A stretch of 64,000 nucleotides of DNA, taken from positions 103,880 to 167,879 of the forward strand of contig JAJDUJ010000027.1 of the NCBI GenBank assembly GCA_022826705.1, written 5' to 3'. Source of the DNA: Acidimicrobiia bacterium (GTDB lineage: Bacteria > Actinomycetota > Acidimicrobiia > Acidimicrobiales > Bin134). Made by a program: the position numbers and the translations under genes. Below the pieces are notes generated by a model. That model did not search any database. It saw only the letters and a list, made by a program, of their open reading frames with translations, and was not told the origin of the DNA. Positions 51,167-58,337 of this stretch are shown one piece after another (the first letter of the stretch is position 1; every line of letters begins with the position of its first letter).

Positions 51167-52423
51167 ATGCTCTCCCGCACAATGCTCACTCTCCTTCGGC
51201 GGTCGGGGAGCCGACTGCAACTGGTCTGCCTCCTCGGGCCTGACCCCCGCGGCGTGCGCCAATCGCTGGGGGCGCTGTGCATCTTGGCGGTGACCAGCGT
51301 GATCGCCGGGTTGGTGCTGGGTCGCAGCCACGAGCGGCTGGCCGAGCTGCCCGGCCTGCTGCTGCTCGTGCCGGCGGCCATCGCGCTGCCGGGGAAGATC
51401 TTCGGAGCGCTGGGGAGTCGGCTGGGCACCGCCATCCACACCGGCACGTTCCGGCTGTCGCTGCGGTCGTCCAGCGTGGTGGGCCAAAACGTTTGGGCCT
51501 CGTTGGTCTTGACGCTCCTCATGACGCTGGTGCTGGCCCTTTTGGCCTCGGCGATGGCTTCGAACCTCGGGGTCGAAAACGCCATCGGCGTGGCCGACTA
51601 CGTGGTCATCTCGGTGGTGGGCGGGATGCTGGCCTCGGTATTCGTGCTGTTGGCGACGCTTGGTATGGCTACCGGATCGGTGCGCTGGGGCCTCGACCCC
51701 GACAACGTGACCGCCCCCATGGTGACCGCAGCTGGTGACGTGCTGGCGCTGCCCGCGCTCATCTTGGCCTCCTATCTGGTGCGCATCGACACGGTCACCC
51801 CGGTGATTGCCGGGCTGTTGGCGGCTGTCACGGTTGTGTCGTCGGCCGCCGCGCTCCGCTCCAAGGCCCCCGAACTGCGGACCGTTCTGCGGGAGTCGAT
51901 CCCGGTGCTTGTGCTGGCCGGATTTCTGTCGCTGATGGCCGGGGTGACGGTGGAGAACCGATTCGAGGTGTTCTCCGAGCGCCCCGTGCTGCTGATTCTG
52001 ATTCCCGGCTTTCTGGCCACCGCCGGCGCACTGGGCGGCATCTTGACCAATCGGCTGTCCAGCAAGCTCCACCTCGGCTTGATCGGCCCCTCGGTTGTGC
52101 CCCAACGGGGGGCCCGTACCGACGTTGGGGTGACCATCGGGCTGGCGCTGCCGGTATTCGTGATCGTGGCCCTGGTGTCGCAGGGAGCGGGATCGCTGGT
52201 GGATCTGGCCGGGCCGGGGGTGGAGCGGCTGGTGGGGGTGGCGCTGATAGGCGGAATCCTGGCGGTGGTAGTGGTGGTGGCCGTGGCCTACTACGGCACC
52301 ATTGCCGCCGTCCGCTTCGGAGTCGACCCCGACAGCGTGGGCATACCGACGGTGACCGCAGTGCTCGATTTGGTGGGCGCCCTCACCCTGGTGTTCGCCA
52401 TTGAGGCCGTAGGGGCGGGGTGA
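51167..52423 (+). CDS. MgtE/SLC41-like divalent cation transporter
   Basis: 418 residues with two related membrane halves of about five segments each. LLLLVPAAIALPGKIFGALG and LILIPGFLATAGALGGILTN are the paired MgtE signatures, and both are followed by aligned segments. The cytosolic N and CBS domains of MgtE are absent, as in SLC41-type and archaeal forms. GGGAAG ribosome-binding site. The next gene's PhoU/TrkA-C protein may supply the regulatory part. Confidence 0.85.
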   Translation: MLSRTMLTLLRRSGSRLQLVCLLGPDPRGVRQSLGALCILAVTSVIAGLVLGRSHERLAELPGLLLLVPAAIALPGKIFGALGSRLGTAIHTGTFRLSLRSSSVVGQNVWASLVLTLLMTLVLALLASAMASNLGVENAIGVADYVVISVVGGMLASVFVLLATLGMATGSVRWGLDPDNVTAPMVTAAGDVLALPALILASYLVRIDTVTPVIAGLLAAVTVVSSAAALRSKAPELRTVLRESIPVLVLAGFLSLMAGVTVENRFEVFSERPVLLILIPGFLATAGALGGILTNRLSSKLHLGLIGPSVVPQRGARTDVGVTIGLALPVFVIVALVSQGAGSLVDLAGPGVERLVGVALIGGILAVVVVVAVAYYGTIAAVRFGVDPDSVGIPTVTAVLDLVGALTLVFAIEAVGAG

Positions 52424-52457
52424 AAGGCAAATGACTGATTCCAGTGCTGATGGCTAA
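52420..52457 (+). other. Two chained mini-ORFs after the transporter
   Basis: GTG on the transporter stop opens MKGK, whose TGA overlaps the ATG of MTDSSADG, ending TAA at 52457. A third frame (ATG 52463) overlaps the next gene's start. Same NTGA geometry as elsewhere at the first two junctions. Confidence 0.3.
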
Positions 52458-52487
52458 CTCTGATGATTAACTTGAGGAGACCTGACA

Positions 52488-53714
52488 ATGGACGATAAAC
52501 CCCGCAATCTTCGGGCCATGCTCGCCGAGGCCAAAGACCTCTCCGAACTGATGGTCGACTTGGCCTACGCCGCCCTGTACTTCGGCGACCCGGACATGGC
52601 CACCGAGGTGGACGAGCTCGAGGTACAGATGACCGAGTTGGTCAAAGACATGCGGGCGGTGTGCATCATGGCGGTTCGCCATCCCCGCGAGGCCGACGGC
52701 ATGTCGTCGGTGCTCCAGGTGATAAGCGCCATCGAGCGGATCGCCAACGACGCGGTGGACATCTCCCGCATTGTCTCCCGTCGGCTGGGCATCCCCGCCG
52801 AGCTGGTGGCCGACTTGTCCAGCGCCGAGGAGATCTCCCACCGGCTGGTGGTACACGAGGGATCCCACATGGTGCGCCGCCCCCTGGGCGACCTGGAGCT
52901 GCCCGTGGTGGCCGGAATGCGGGTCATGGCCATCCGGCGGGAACGCAGCTGGATCACCGACGTGGGCGGCGACCAGCTCATGATGCCCGGCGACGTGCTG
53001 TTCTTGCGGGGGTCGCCCGATGGCATCATGCGCCTGCACCAGCTGGCCGCCGCGCCCATGTGGGAGGAGCCGGTGGCCCCCGAAGATCCCTGGATCTCGG
53101 ATCTGGATCGGGCGGTGGACGTGCTGGTGGAGATGAAGGACCTGTCAGAGGCCGCGGTGGGGCTGGCCTATTCGGCGCTGGTTCTCAAGGACCGGGGTCT
53201 GGCCGCCCAGGTGCGGCTTCTGGAGGGACGCCTCGACGAGATGAACCACCAGTTGGAGCTGTGGGTGCTGCGGGCCGCGTCCAACAACATCGACCCCTCG
53301 CCGCTGCGGGGACTGCTGCACCTGGGCCAAGCCGCCGAGGACATCGGCGATCAGGCCCGCCAGATGATCTCGCTGGTGGAACAGGGCGAAGAGGTCCACC
53401 CCATCTTGGAGATCGCCCTCGGCGATTCCGACGAGGTGGTGGTGGAGCTGCCCGTGGCCCGCCTGAGCGGCGCCGACGGGACCTCGCTCAAAGAGCTGGC
53501 CCTCAACATCGAGCCCGGCTTCACCGTGCTAGCCATCCGCCGGGCCGGCCGCTACATCTACCGCCCCCCGGGCAGTGCCGCGCTTTATGCCGGCGACGAG
53601 ATCATTGCCAGCGGCCCCGACGAAGGCCGCGAAGCCCTAGCCGAGCGCTTCGGCTGGAACCTGGTGCGAGAAGAAGAAGGCGTAGAAGACGAACTCCAGC
53701 CCATGGGCTCTTAA
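52488..53714 (+). CDS. Duplicated PhoU-like/TrkA-C protein
   Basis: 408 residues, built as two repeats of about 200. Each has a helical PhoU-like part (AEAKDLSELMVDLAYAALYF; VEMKDLSEAAVGLAYSALVL) followed by a TrkA-C-like ligand domain (VVAGMRVMAIRRERSW...GD; FTVLAIRRAGRY...GDEI). Such proteins are regulators of cation channels and transporters in archaea and actinobacteria. A GAGGAG ribosome-binding site precedes the ATG. Probably gates or senses for the adjacent MgtE-like transporter. Confidence 0.85.
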   Translation: MDDKPRNLRAMLAEAKDLSELMVDLAYAALYFGDPDMATEVDELEVQMTELVKDMRAVCIMAVRHPREADGMSSVLQVISAIERIANDAVDISRIVSRRLGIPAELVADLSSAEEISHRLVVHEGSHMVRRPLGDLELPVVAGMRVMAIRRERSWITDVGGDQLMMPGDVLFLRGSPDGIMRLHQLAAAPMWEEPVAPEDPWISDLDRAVDVLVEMKDLSEAAVGLAYSALVLKDRGLAAQVRLLEGRLDEMNHQLELWVLRAASNNIDPSPLRGLLHLGQAAEDIGDQARQMISLVEQGEEVHPILEIALGDSDEVVVELPVARLSGADGTSLKELALNIEPGFTVLAIRRAGRYIYRPPGSAALYAGDEIIASGPDEGREALAERFGWNLVREEEGVEDELQPMGS

Positions 53715-53734
53715 TCTGCCCTTCAAGCCACACA

Positions 53735-53923
53735 TCACTGGTCCCGCCAGCCCAGGGTTCTCTGTCTGCTCTGAAGCAGGGCATGTTCCAATTCCACGGC
53801 CGACCAACAGCTCTCGTCGGCCTGCTGCTCTAATTTCACCGCGGCCTTCTGCGAAACCTGCTCATTATTTTCGCTGACCCTCTGCCAACGGAGGGCATAC
53901 CACCGCTCGTCCTGCTGCACCAT
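53735..53923 (-). CDS. Hypothetical 62-residue protein
   Basis: MVQQDERWYALRWQRVSENN and a charged helical body (SQKAAVKLEQQADESCW, VELEHALLQSRQR). The ATG overlaps the stop of a 24-codon frame that copies the N-terminus of the nearby DUF222-HNH gene. It may be a small independent protein using that borrowed start region. Family unknown. Confidence 0.45.
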   Translation of the reverse strand: MVQQDERWYALRWQRVSENNEQVSQKAAVKLEQQADESCWSAVELEHALLQSRQRTLGWRDQ

Positions 53924-53997
53924 CACCCGACCTCGCCCTTCGCATCCACGAGCACACCGGTCCCCACATTCCCGCAGGTCACAGCCCCATATTCCAT
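53923..53997 (-). pseudogene. DUF222-HNH 5' remnant (24 codons)
   Basis: MEYGAVTCGNVGTGVLVDAK matches the N-terminus AVTCGNAGDGVLVDA of the DUF222-HNH gene 1.6 kb away, then ends in TGA overlapping the next ATG. It keeps a leaderless promoter (TAGGGT, 54004-54009, six bases before its ATG). Reads as the front of a second DUF222 copy captured in front of another gene. Confidence 0.55.
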
Positions 53998-54127
53998 ACC
54001 ACAACCCTACCGACGCCTATGACAGTTTCTGGCCGGTATCCCGCCCCGCTGAGCCCCGATAGCTGATATTGGCTGGCATACGTCCCACTTGAGGTCAGAA
54101 GCAAGTGGTGGAAAAGTAGGCGCGGCG

Positions 54128-54139
54128 TAGGATGGGCCG
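54128..54139 (+). promoter_or_regulatory. Leaderless promoter of the 83-residue gene
   Basis: TAGGAT (54128-54133) with six bases to GTG 54140. Confidence 0.5.
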
Positions 54140-54391
54140 GTGCCCGGTAAAGAGAAGACGGCAAGAGAACTCGCGGCCACGCCTGTCCAGCGCCCAGAAG
54201 ATGTGCTTTCTCGAGACACGCTCGATGAGGTCGACCGCAAGTTCGCACGGGCAGAAGCCGATGCCGAGGAGCGCCTGGCCGACGAGTCGGCTTGGGAGAA
54301 CGCCCTGACAGTTGACGAGCTGCGCGAATTGGCTCGCCGAGCCGGGCGAGGCGAGAAGGTCAGTCTCAAAACCTCAGTCTCTGATTGCTGA
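54140..54391 (+). CDS. Hypothetical acidic 83-residue protein
   Basis: Charged helical protein (RPEDVLSRDTLDEVDRKF, EADAEERLADESAW) with a short basic end LARRAGRGEKVSLKT. No membrane segment or known motif. GTG start placed by the TAGGAT box. Convergent with the DUF222-HNH gene, 12 bases apart. An antitoxin-like or regulatory role would be a guess only. Confidence 0.5.
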   Translation: MPGKEKTARELAATPVQRPEDVLSRDTLDEVDRKFARAEADAEERLADESAWENALTVDELRELARRAGRGEKVSLKTSVSDC

Positions 54392-54403
54392 ATCGGTGCA
54401 GGT

Positions 54404-55594
54404 CTAAATCCGGAGGGGTGTAGGGACTACCGCCGGAGGTTTGGGGGGTTGTTGCCAGGGGGGTCGCAGGTATGGGCGGCCGGTGTCGGGGTGTTTTTCG
54501 ACGGCCCAGTTTCGGTGGTGCACTTTTTGGTGGCAGTCGTGGCATACCAGGACGAGGTTGTCGGGTTGGGTGGGGCCTCCGTGTTGCCATTCCACGATGT
54601 GGTGCGACACGCACCATTCGGGTTCTTTCTGGCAGCCGATGCAACCTTGGTCTCGGGCTTCGAGGGCGGCTCGTAGGGCGAAGTTGGGGTGGCGGCTGGT
54701 TGAGCCCATCCAGATGGGCTCGGTGGTTGCTTGTTTGAACAGTCCGCACAGGATGTCTGCGTCGCAGGCCAGCCTGTGGAACTCGTTTGGGGGAAGCGGG
54801 GTGCCATCAGCCAGGCGGGGGCGGCCCAGTTTGTCGTTGACGAGGTCGTAGTCGGCCATCAACAACAGCGTGGTGCCCTGGGGCTGTTCGCTTCCGTCGG
54901 CGGAGACTGTGCGGGTGATGAGCCGTTCCAACGCATCGGCCCGGCGGTGCCGGTCGGCGGTGTGCTCTCGGCGGTTGTCGGTTCGCCAGTCGTCGTCGGT
55001 CGCCTTGTTCAGTGCTTTGCGGATCCGCGCCGCCGCGACCGGGTCGAACAGGGCGAAAAGCTGCCACATCCCGTCATCGCGCTCTGAGAACCTGGCTGTG
55101 CGGGCCTTGCGCTGGCGCTCGAACCGCTTGGCCCCGTCATCGCCGGCCATTTCGTTCTGGTGGTCGCGCACTGTCTTGCGCAACTGCTCCGGCGTCTGCG
55201 TCTCGGCTGCCGCCAGCATCTTGGCCTCATCCAGCGGCCCATTCTGAGCCGCAGTCCCCAAGATCCGGGCGTGCTCTGTGTTGATCCGGCTGTCCACCAG
55301 AGCGTCCCGGGTGGCCGCCAGCTTGTCCAACTGCTCGGCCTCGCGCAGCGTGCGGTCTGCCTGATGCCTCGACTGGCGCAGCTCGGCCTTCAAGGAATTC
55401 GTTGCGTCAAAGGAGCTACTGCGCCGAGTCTTCTCAGCCACCACCTCGGCCAAAAACCCTTCCAACCGATTGCGGGAAGACCCAATCAACCGCAGCCGAG
55501 CGTCCAATCCGGCATCGTCCAACCCAGACACGTCCACGGCATCGACAAGCACGCCATCCCCGGCATTCCCGCAGGTCACAGCTCTAATGTTCAT
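54404..55594 (-). CDS. DUF222 and HNH endonuclease domain protein
   Basis: 396 residues. N-terminal DUF222 helical region (LRLIGSSRNRLEGFLAEVVA, QADRTLREAEQLDKLAAT) and C-terminal HNH domain with two Cys pairs: CIGCQKEPEWCVSHHIVEW and VCHDCHQKVHH. This type resembles the REP13E12 family, often multi-copy in actinobacteria. ATG lies six bases after TATCAT (minus strand 55601-55606). A fragment of a second copy lies at 53923-53997. Confidence 0.88.
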   Translation of the reverse strand: MNIRAVTCGNAGDGVLVDAVDVSGLDDAGLDARLRLIGSSRNRLEGFLAEVVAEKTRRSSSFDATNSLKAELRQSRHQADRTLREAEQLDKLAATRDALVDSRINTEHARILGTAAQNGPLDEAKMLAAAETQTPEQLRKTVRDHQNEMAGDDGAKRFERQRKARTARFSERDDGMWQLFALFDPVAAARIRKALNKATDDDWRTDNRREHTADRHRRADALERLITRTVSADGSEQPQGTTLLLMADYDLVNDKLGRPRLADGTPLPPNEFHRLACDADILCGLFKQATTEPIWMGSTSRHPNFALRAALEARDQGCIGCQKEPEWCVSHHIVEWQHGGPTQPDNLVLVCHDCHQKVHHRNWAVEKHPDTGRPYLRPPWQQPPKPPAVVPTPLRI

Positions 55595-55712
55595 ACGACA
55601 ATGATATTGAAGGCAGTGACAGTATCTCTTTTTCATCAGAGTTACTTGAGCTTGCTTCAGGTATCCCTCTGCCCAAGGTCGCCTATCTCGGCCAGCAAAG
55701 CGGAACATTGGA

Positions 55713-55725
55713 TAGGGTGCCAGCC
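55713..55725 (+). promoter_or_regulatory. Leaderless promoter of the PLD-helicase gene
   Basis: TAGGGT (55713-55718) with seven bases to GTG 55726, divergent from the DUF222-HNH promoter. Confidence 0.45.
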
Positions 55726-58296
55726 GTGCCAGTGGGAGACTCAGAATGGGAGAGCACTCCTAGTGGCAGTCCTTTTGTCGATGGGCAGCCGCTGCTTCTG
55801 GATGGGTTTGAAGATCGGCATCTTCACTTGGAGATACTGCGCTGGTTGATCAACCCGGAGATCGATCAGATCGATTTGGCCGTTTCGTTCATCATGAAAA
55901 GCGGCGTCAACCTCATTGCAGGCCATCTGGAGGTGGCGCTCCAGCGGGGAGCGCGGATTCGAATTATCACCACCGACTATCTGTCCATCACCGACCCCGA
56001 TGCCCTTACCCAGCTGCTGGATCTGGCTGATCGCCCCGATTTTAATGACGCCCAACTTCAAGTGAAGGTCTTCCACGATCCGAAGGTGTCGTTCCATCCC
56101 AAGGCGTACCTGTTTAGGTCAACCGGCAGTTCGGTCGCCGGGGGATTCGTGGGAAGTTCCAATCTGAGTTGGTCGGGCATACGAAGCGGGGTGGAATGGA
56201 ACCTAGGAGTCGATCATGTTGGGCCGCTGGTAGAGAGTTTCGAGCGGCTGTGGGCCGATCCCCGCTGCGTTCCGGTCGATGCCCGCTGGGTGGCCGAATA
56301 CCGATTGAGGCGACCGCCTGAGAGCGTTCCCCGCACTCCACCCCCCGAAGCAGATATCCCTATAGAGCCACCCAGCCAGCCGGTCAGTCCGTGGCCTGTT
56401 CAGGAAGAAGCGCTTAGGGCTTTGGAACAGACCCGAATTCAGGGCTTTCGTCGAGGGCTGGTGGTTATGGCCACCGGCCTGGGAAAGACACTGCTAGCCG
56501 CGTTCGACAGCAATCGTCCTGACTTCCAGCGGGTGCTGTTCATTGCCCACCGAGAGGAGATACTGCGCCAGAGCAGGGACGCATTCCGTCAGGTGCGGCC
56601 CGACGGCCGATTTGGGTTCTTCGTGGGTGCTGACAAAGACCCTGAGGCTGACGTGGTATTCGCCAGCATTCAGACGCTTCATCGGCACCTACATCGCTTC
56701 GGGTCAGACCGGTTTGACTACGTCGTGGTCGACGAGTTCCACCATGCCGCCGCCCCTACTTATCGCCGGGCCATCGAGAGCTTCCGCCCGAAGTTCCTGC
56801 TCGGCCTCACTGCCACGCCCGATCGGTTCGATGGGGCGGACCTGCTCGCGCTCTGCGGCAACAACCTGGTGTTCGAATGTGATCTAGTTGAGGGCATTAG
56901 GCAGGAAAGGCTGGTGCCTTTCCGCTATTGGGGCATTAGGGACGTGGCTGACTACGCCCCTATTCCATGGCGCAATGGCCGCTTCGACCCCGACAAGCTG
57001 GCCGAGGCCATTGAGACCACACAGCGGGCCGAACAGGCGCTGGCGGAGTGGAGGGAAAAGGCCTCCGGCCCGACGCTGGCGTTCTGTACAACTGTCGCCC
57101 ACGCCGAGTTCATGGCCGAGTTCTTCAACCAGCGGGGTGTGCGGTCTGTTGCTGTCCACAGCGGCCCGCACTCGGCCCCTCGCCAAAGCGCAGTTGAGGA
57201 CCTTCGGAATAAATCCATCCAAGTGCTGTTCGCGGTTGACGTGTTCAACGAAGGCGTTGACGTTCCTGAGATCGGCACGGTGCTCATGCTCCGCCCGACC
57301 GATTCGCCGGTGATCTTCTTACAACAACTCGGACGGGGGCTTCGCCTATCCGAGGAAAAGGCAGTGCTTCAGGTGATCGACTTCGTGGGCAACCACCACA
57401 GCTTCTTGATGAAGCCAAGAGTCCTCTTGGAATTGAGCTCGGCGGAAGGCAGACAGTCAGACAGACCGCTGGACGAGGTGATCGAAAGTGGTGATTTCGA
57501 GTTGCCTCCAGGATGCTCGGTGGAGTTCGAGCTTGGGGCAGTGGAACTGCTGCGTCAGATGCTCTCTCAGCGGGCTGAAAGGAGGCGATCAACTGTTCGC
57601 GAGGAAGCAGCAGCGTTAGCGGACTTTTGCCGTAACTACCTGGAAGAACACGATACGAGACCCACCGCTGCTCAAGCATCACGTTCTCAGGGGATCAAGC
57701 CGGGGAGCGGCCCGATCAAGCGGGCTGGTGGTTGGCACCGCTATCTGAGCCACCAAGAGTTGCTATCTGCTGACCATCAGATAGCTGTCGATGAGGTTGG
57801 GGCAGTGTTGAGAGGTTTGGAAACCGAGCCCATCACCAAGTCCTACAAGTTGGTGGCGTTGCAGGCAATGCTTGAGTTGGGAGGCGCATTCGAGCCGGTT
57901 TCGGTGGCTCAGGTGGCAGAACGGTCCCTGCGGGCGATTCGGGAAGACCACCGGCTTCGGGCTGACATCCAGATCAAAGAGATCCCCAACTTGGAAGAGG
58001 TTTCGGCTGAGAAGTGGCGGGCCTATTGGCTGAAGTGGCCGCTCGAACACCTGTCCAACAAGCCGGGCAAGTCTCTGTTCAGCCACGAGTCTGGTGACGA
58101 CGGCGGAACGATGGCCCCAACATTCTCGGTGTCTGGTGAGCGACAGGAGGCATTTGCGGAAATGGCCCTCGAGATTGTGGCCTGGCGGCTCCAGAAATAT
58201 CTCTTGAGTAGGGCTGCAGTGCCACCGGCTTCGGGCTTCCCTGATCAACGAGGCGAGAAAGCACCATCCCAGGCCGCCGGAGGGGCGGCTAGCTGA
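55726..58296 (+). CDS. PLD-like nuclease fused to SF2 helicase
   Basis: 856 residues. N-terminal phospholipase D-like domain with HPKAYLF near residue 123 and GSSNLSWSGI. SF2 helicase core: Walker A ATGLGKTL near 250, VVDEFHH near 335, LTATPDRF, GVDVPEIGTV and QQLGRGLRL. A C-terminal region of DUF3427 type follows (FCRNYLEEHDTRPTAAQ). The gene is AT-richer than its neighbours in parts. Similar architectures occur in anti-phage systems; that role here is inference. GTG chosen by promoter spacing; a TTG 18 bases upstream is in frame. Confidence 0.88.
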   Translation: MPVGDSEWESTPSGSPFVDGQPLLLDGFEDRHLHLEILRWLINPEIDQIDLAVSFIMKSGVNLIAGHLEVALQRGARIRIITTDYLSITDPDALTQLLDLADRPDFNDAQLQVKVFHDPKVSFHPKAYLFRSTGSSVAGGFVGSSNLSWSGIRSGVEWNLGVDHVGPLVESFERLWADPRCVPVDARWVAEYRLRRPPESVPRTPPPEADIPIEPPSQPVSPWPVQEEALRALEQTRIQGFRRGLVVMATGLGKTLLAAFDSNRPDFQRVLFIAHREEILRQSRDAFRQVRPDGRFGFFVGADKDPEADVVFASIQTLHRHLHRFGSDRFDYVVVDEFHHAAAPTYRRAIESFRPKFLLGLTATPDRFDGADLLALCGNNLVFECDLVEGIRQERLVPFRYWGIRDVADYAPIPWRNGRFDPDKLAEAIETTQRAEQALAEWREKASGPTLAFCTTVAHAEFMAEFFNQRGVRSVAVHSGPHSAPRQSAVEDLRNKSIQVLFAVDVFNEGVDVPEIGTVLMLRPTDSPVIFLQQLGRGLRLSEEKAVLQVIDFVGNHHSFLMKPRVLLELSSAEGRQSDRPLDEVIESGDFELPPGCSVEFELGAVELLRQMLSQRAERRRSTVREEAAALADFCRNYLEEHDTRPTAAQASRSQGIKPGSGPIKRAGGWHRYLSHQELLSADHQIAVDEVGAVLRGLETEPITKSYKLVALQAMLELGGAFEPVSVAQVAERSLRAIREDHRLRADIQIKEIPNLEEVSAEKWRAYWLKWPLEHLSNKPGKSLFSHESGDDGGTMAPTFSVSGERQEAFAEMALEIVAWRLQKYLLSRAAVPPASGFPDQRGEKAPSQAAGGAAS

Positions 58297-58330
58297 GATT
58301 GGGCTAGCCACCCCTGGGCGGGGGTTGGGT
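58287..58330. terminator. Weak convergent terminator candidates
   Basis: GGCTAGC (58287-58293) pairs with GCTAGCC (58303-58309) across the helicase stop codon, followed by CCCC-TGGGC-GGGG. Neither has a clear U tract. Confidence 0.3.
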
Positions 58331-58337
58331 TTGGGGG

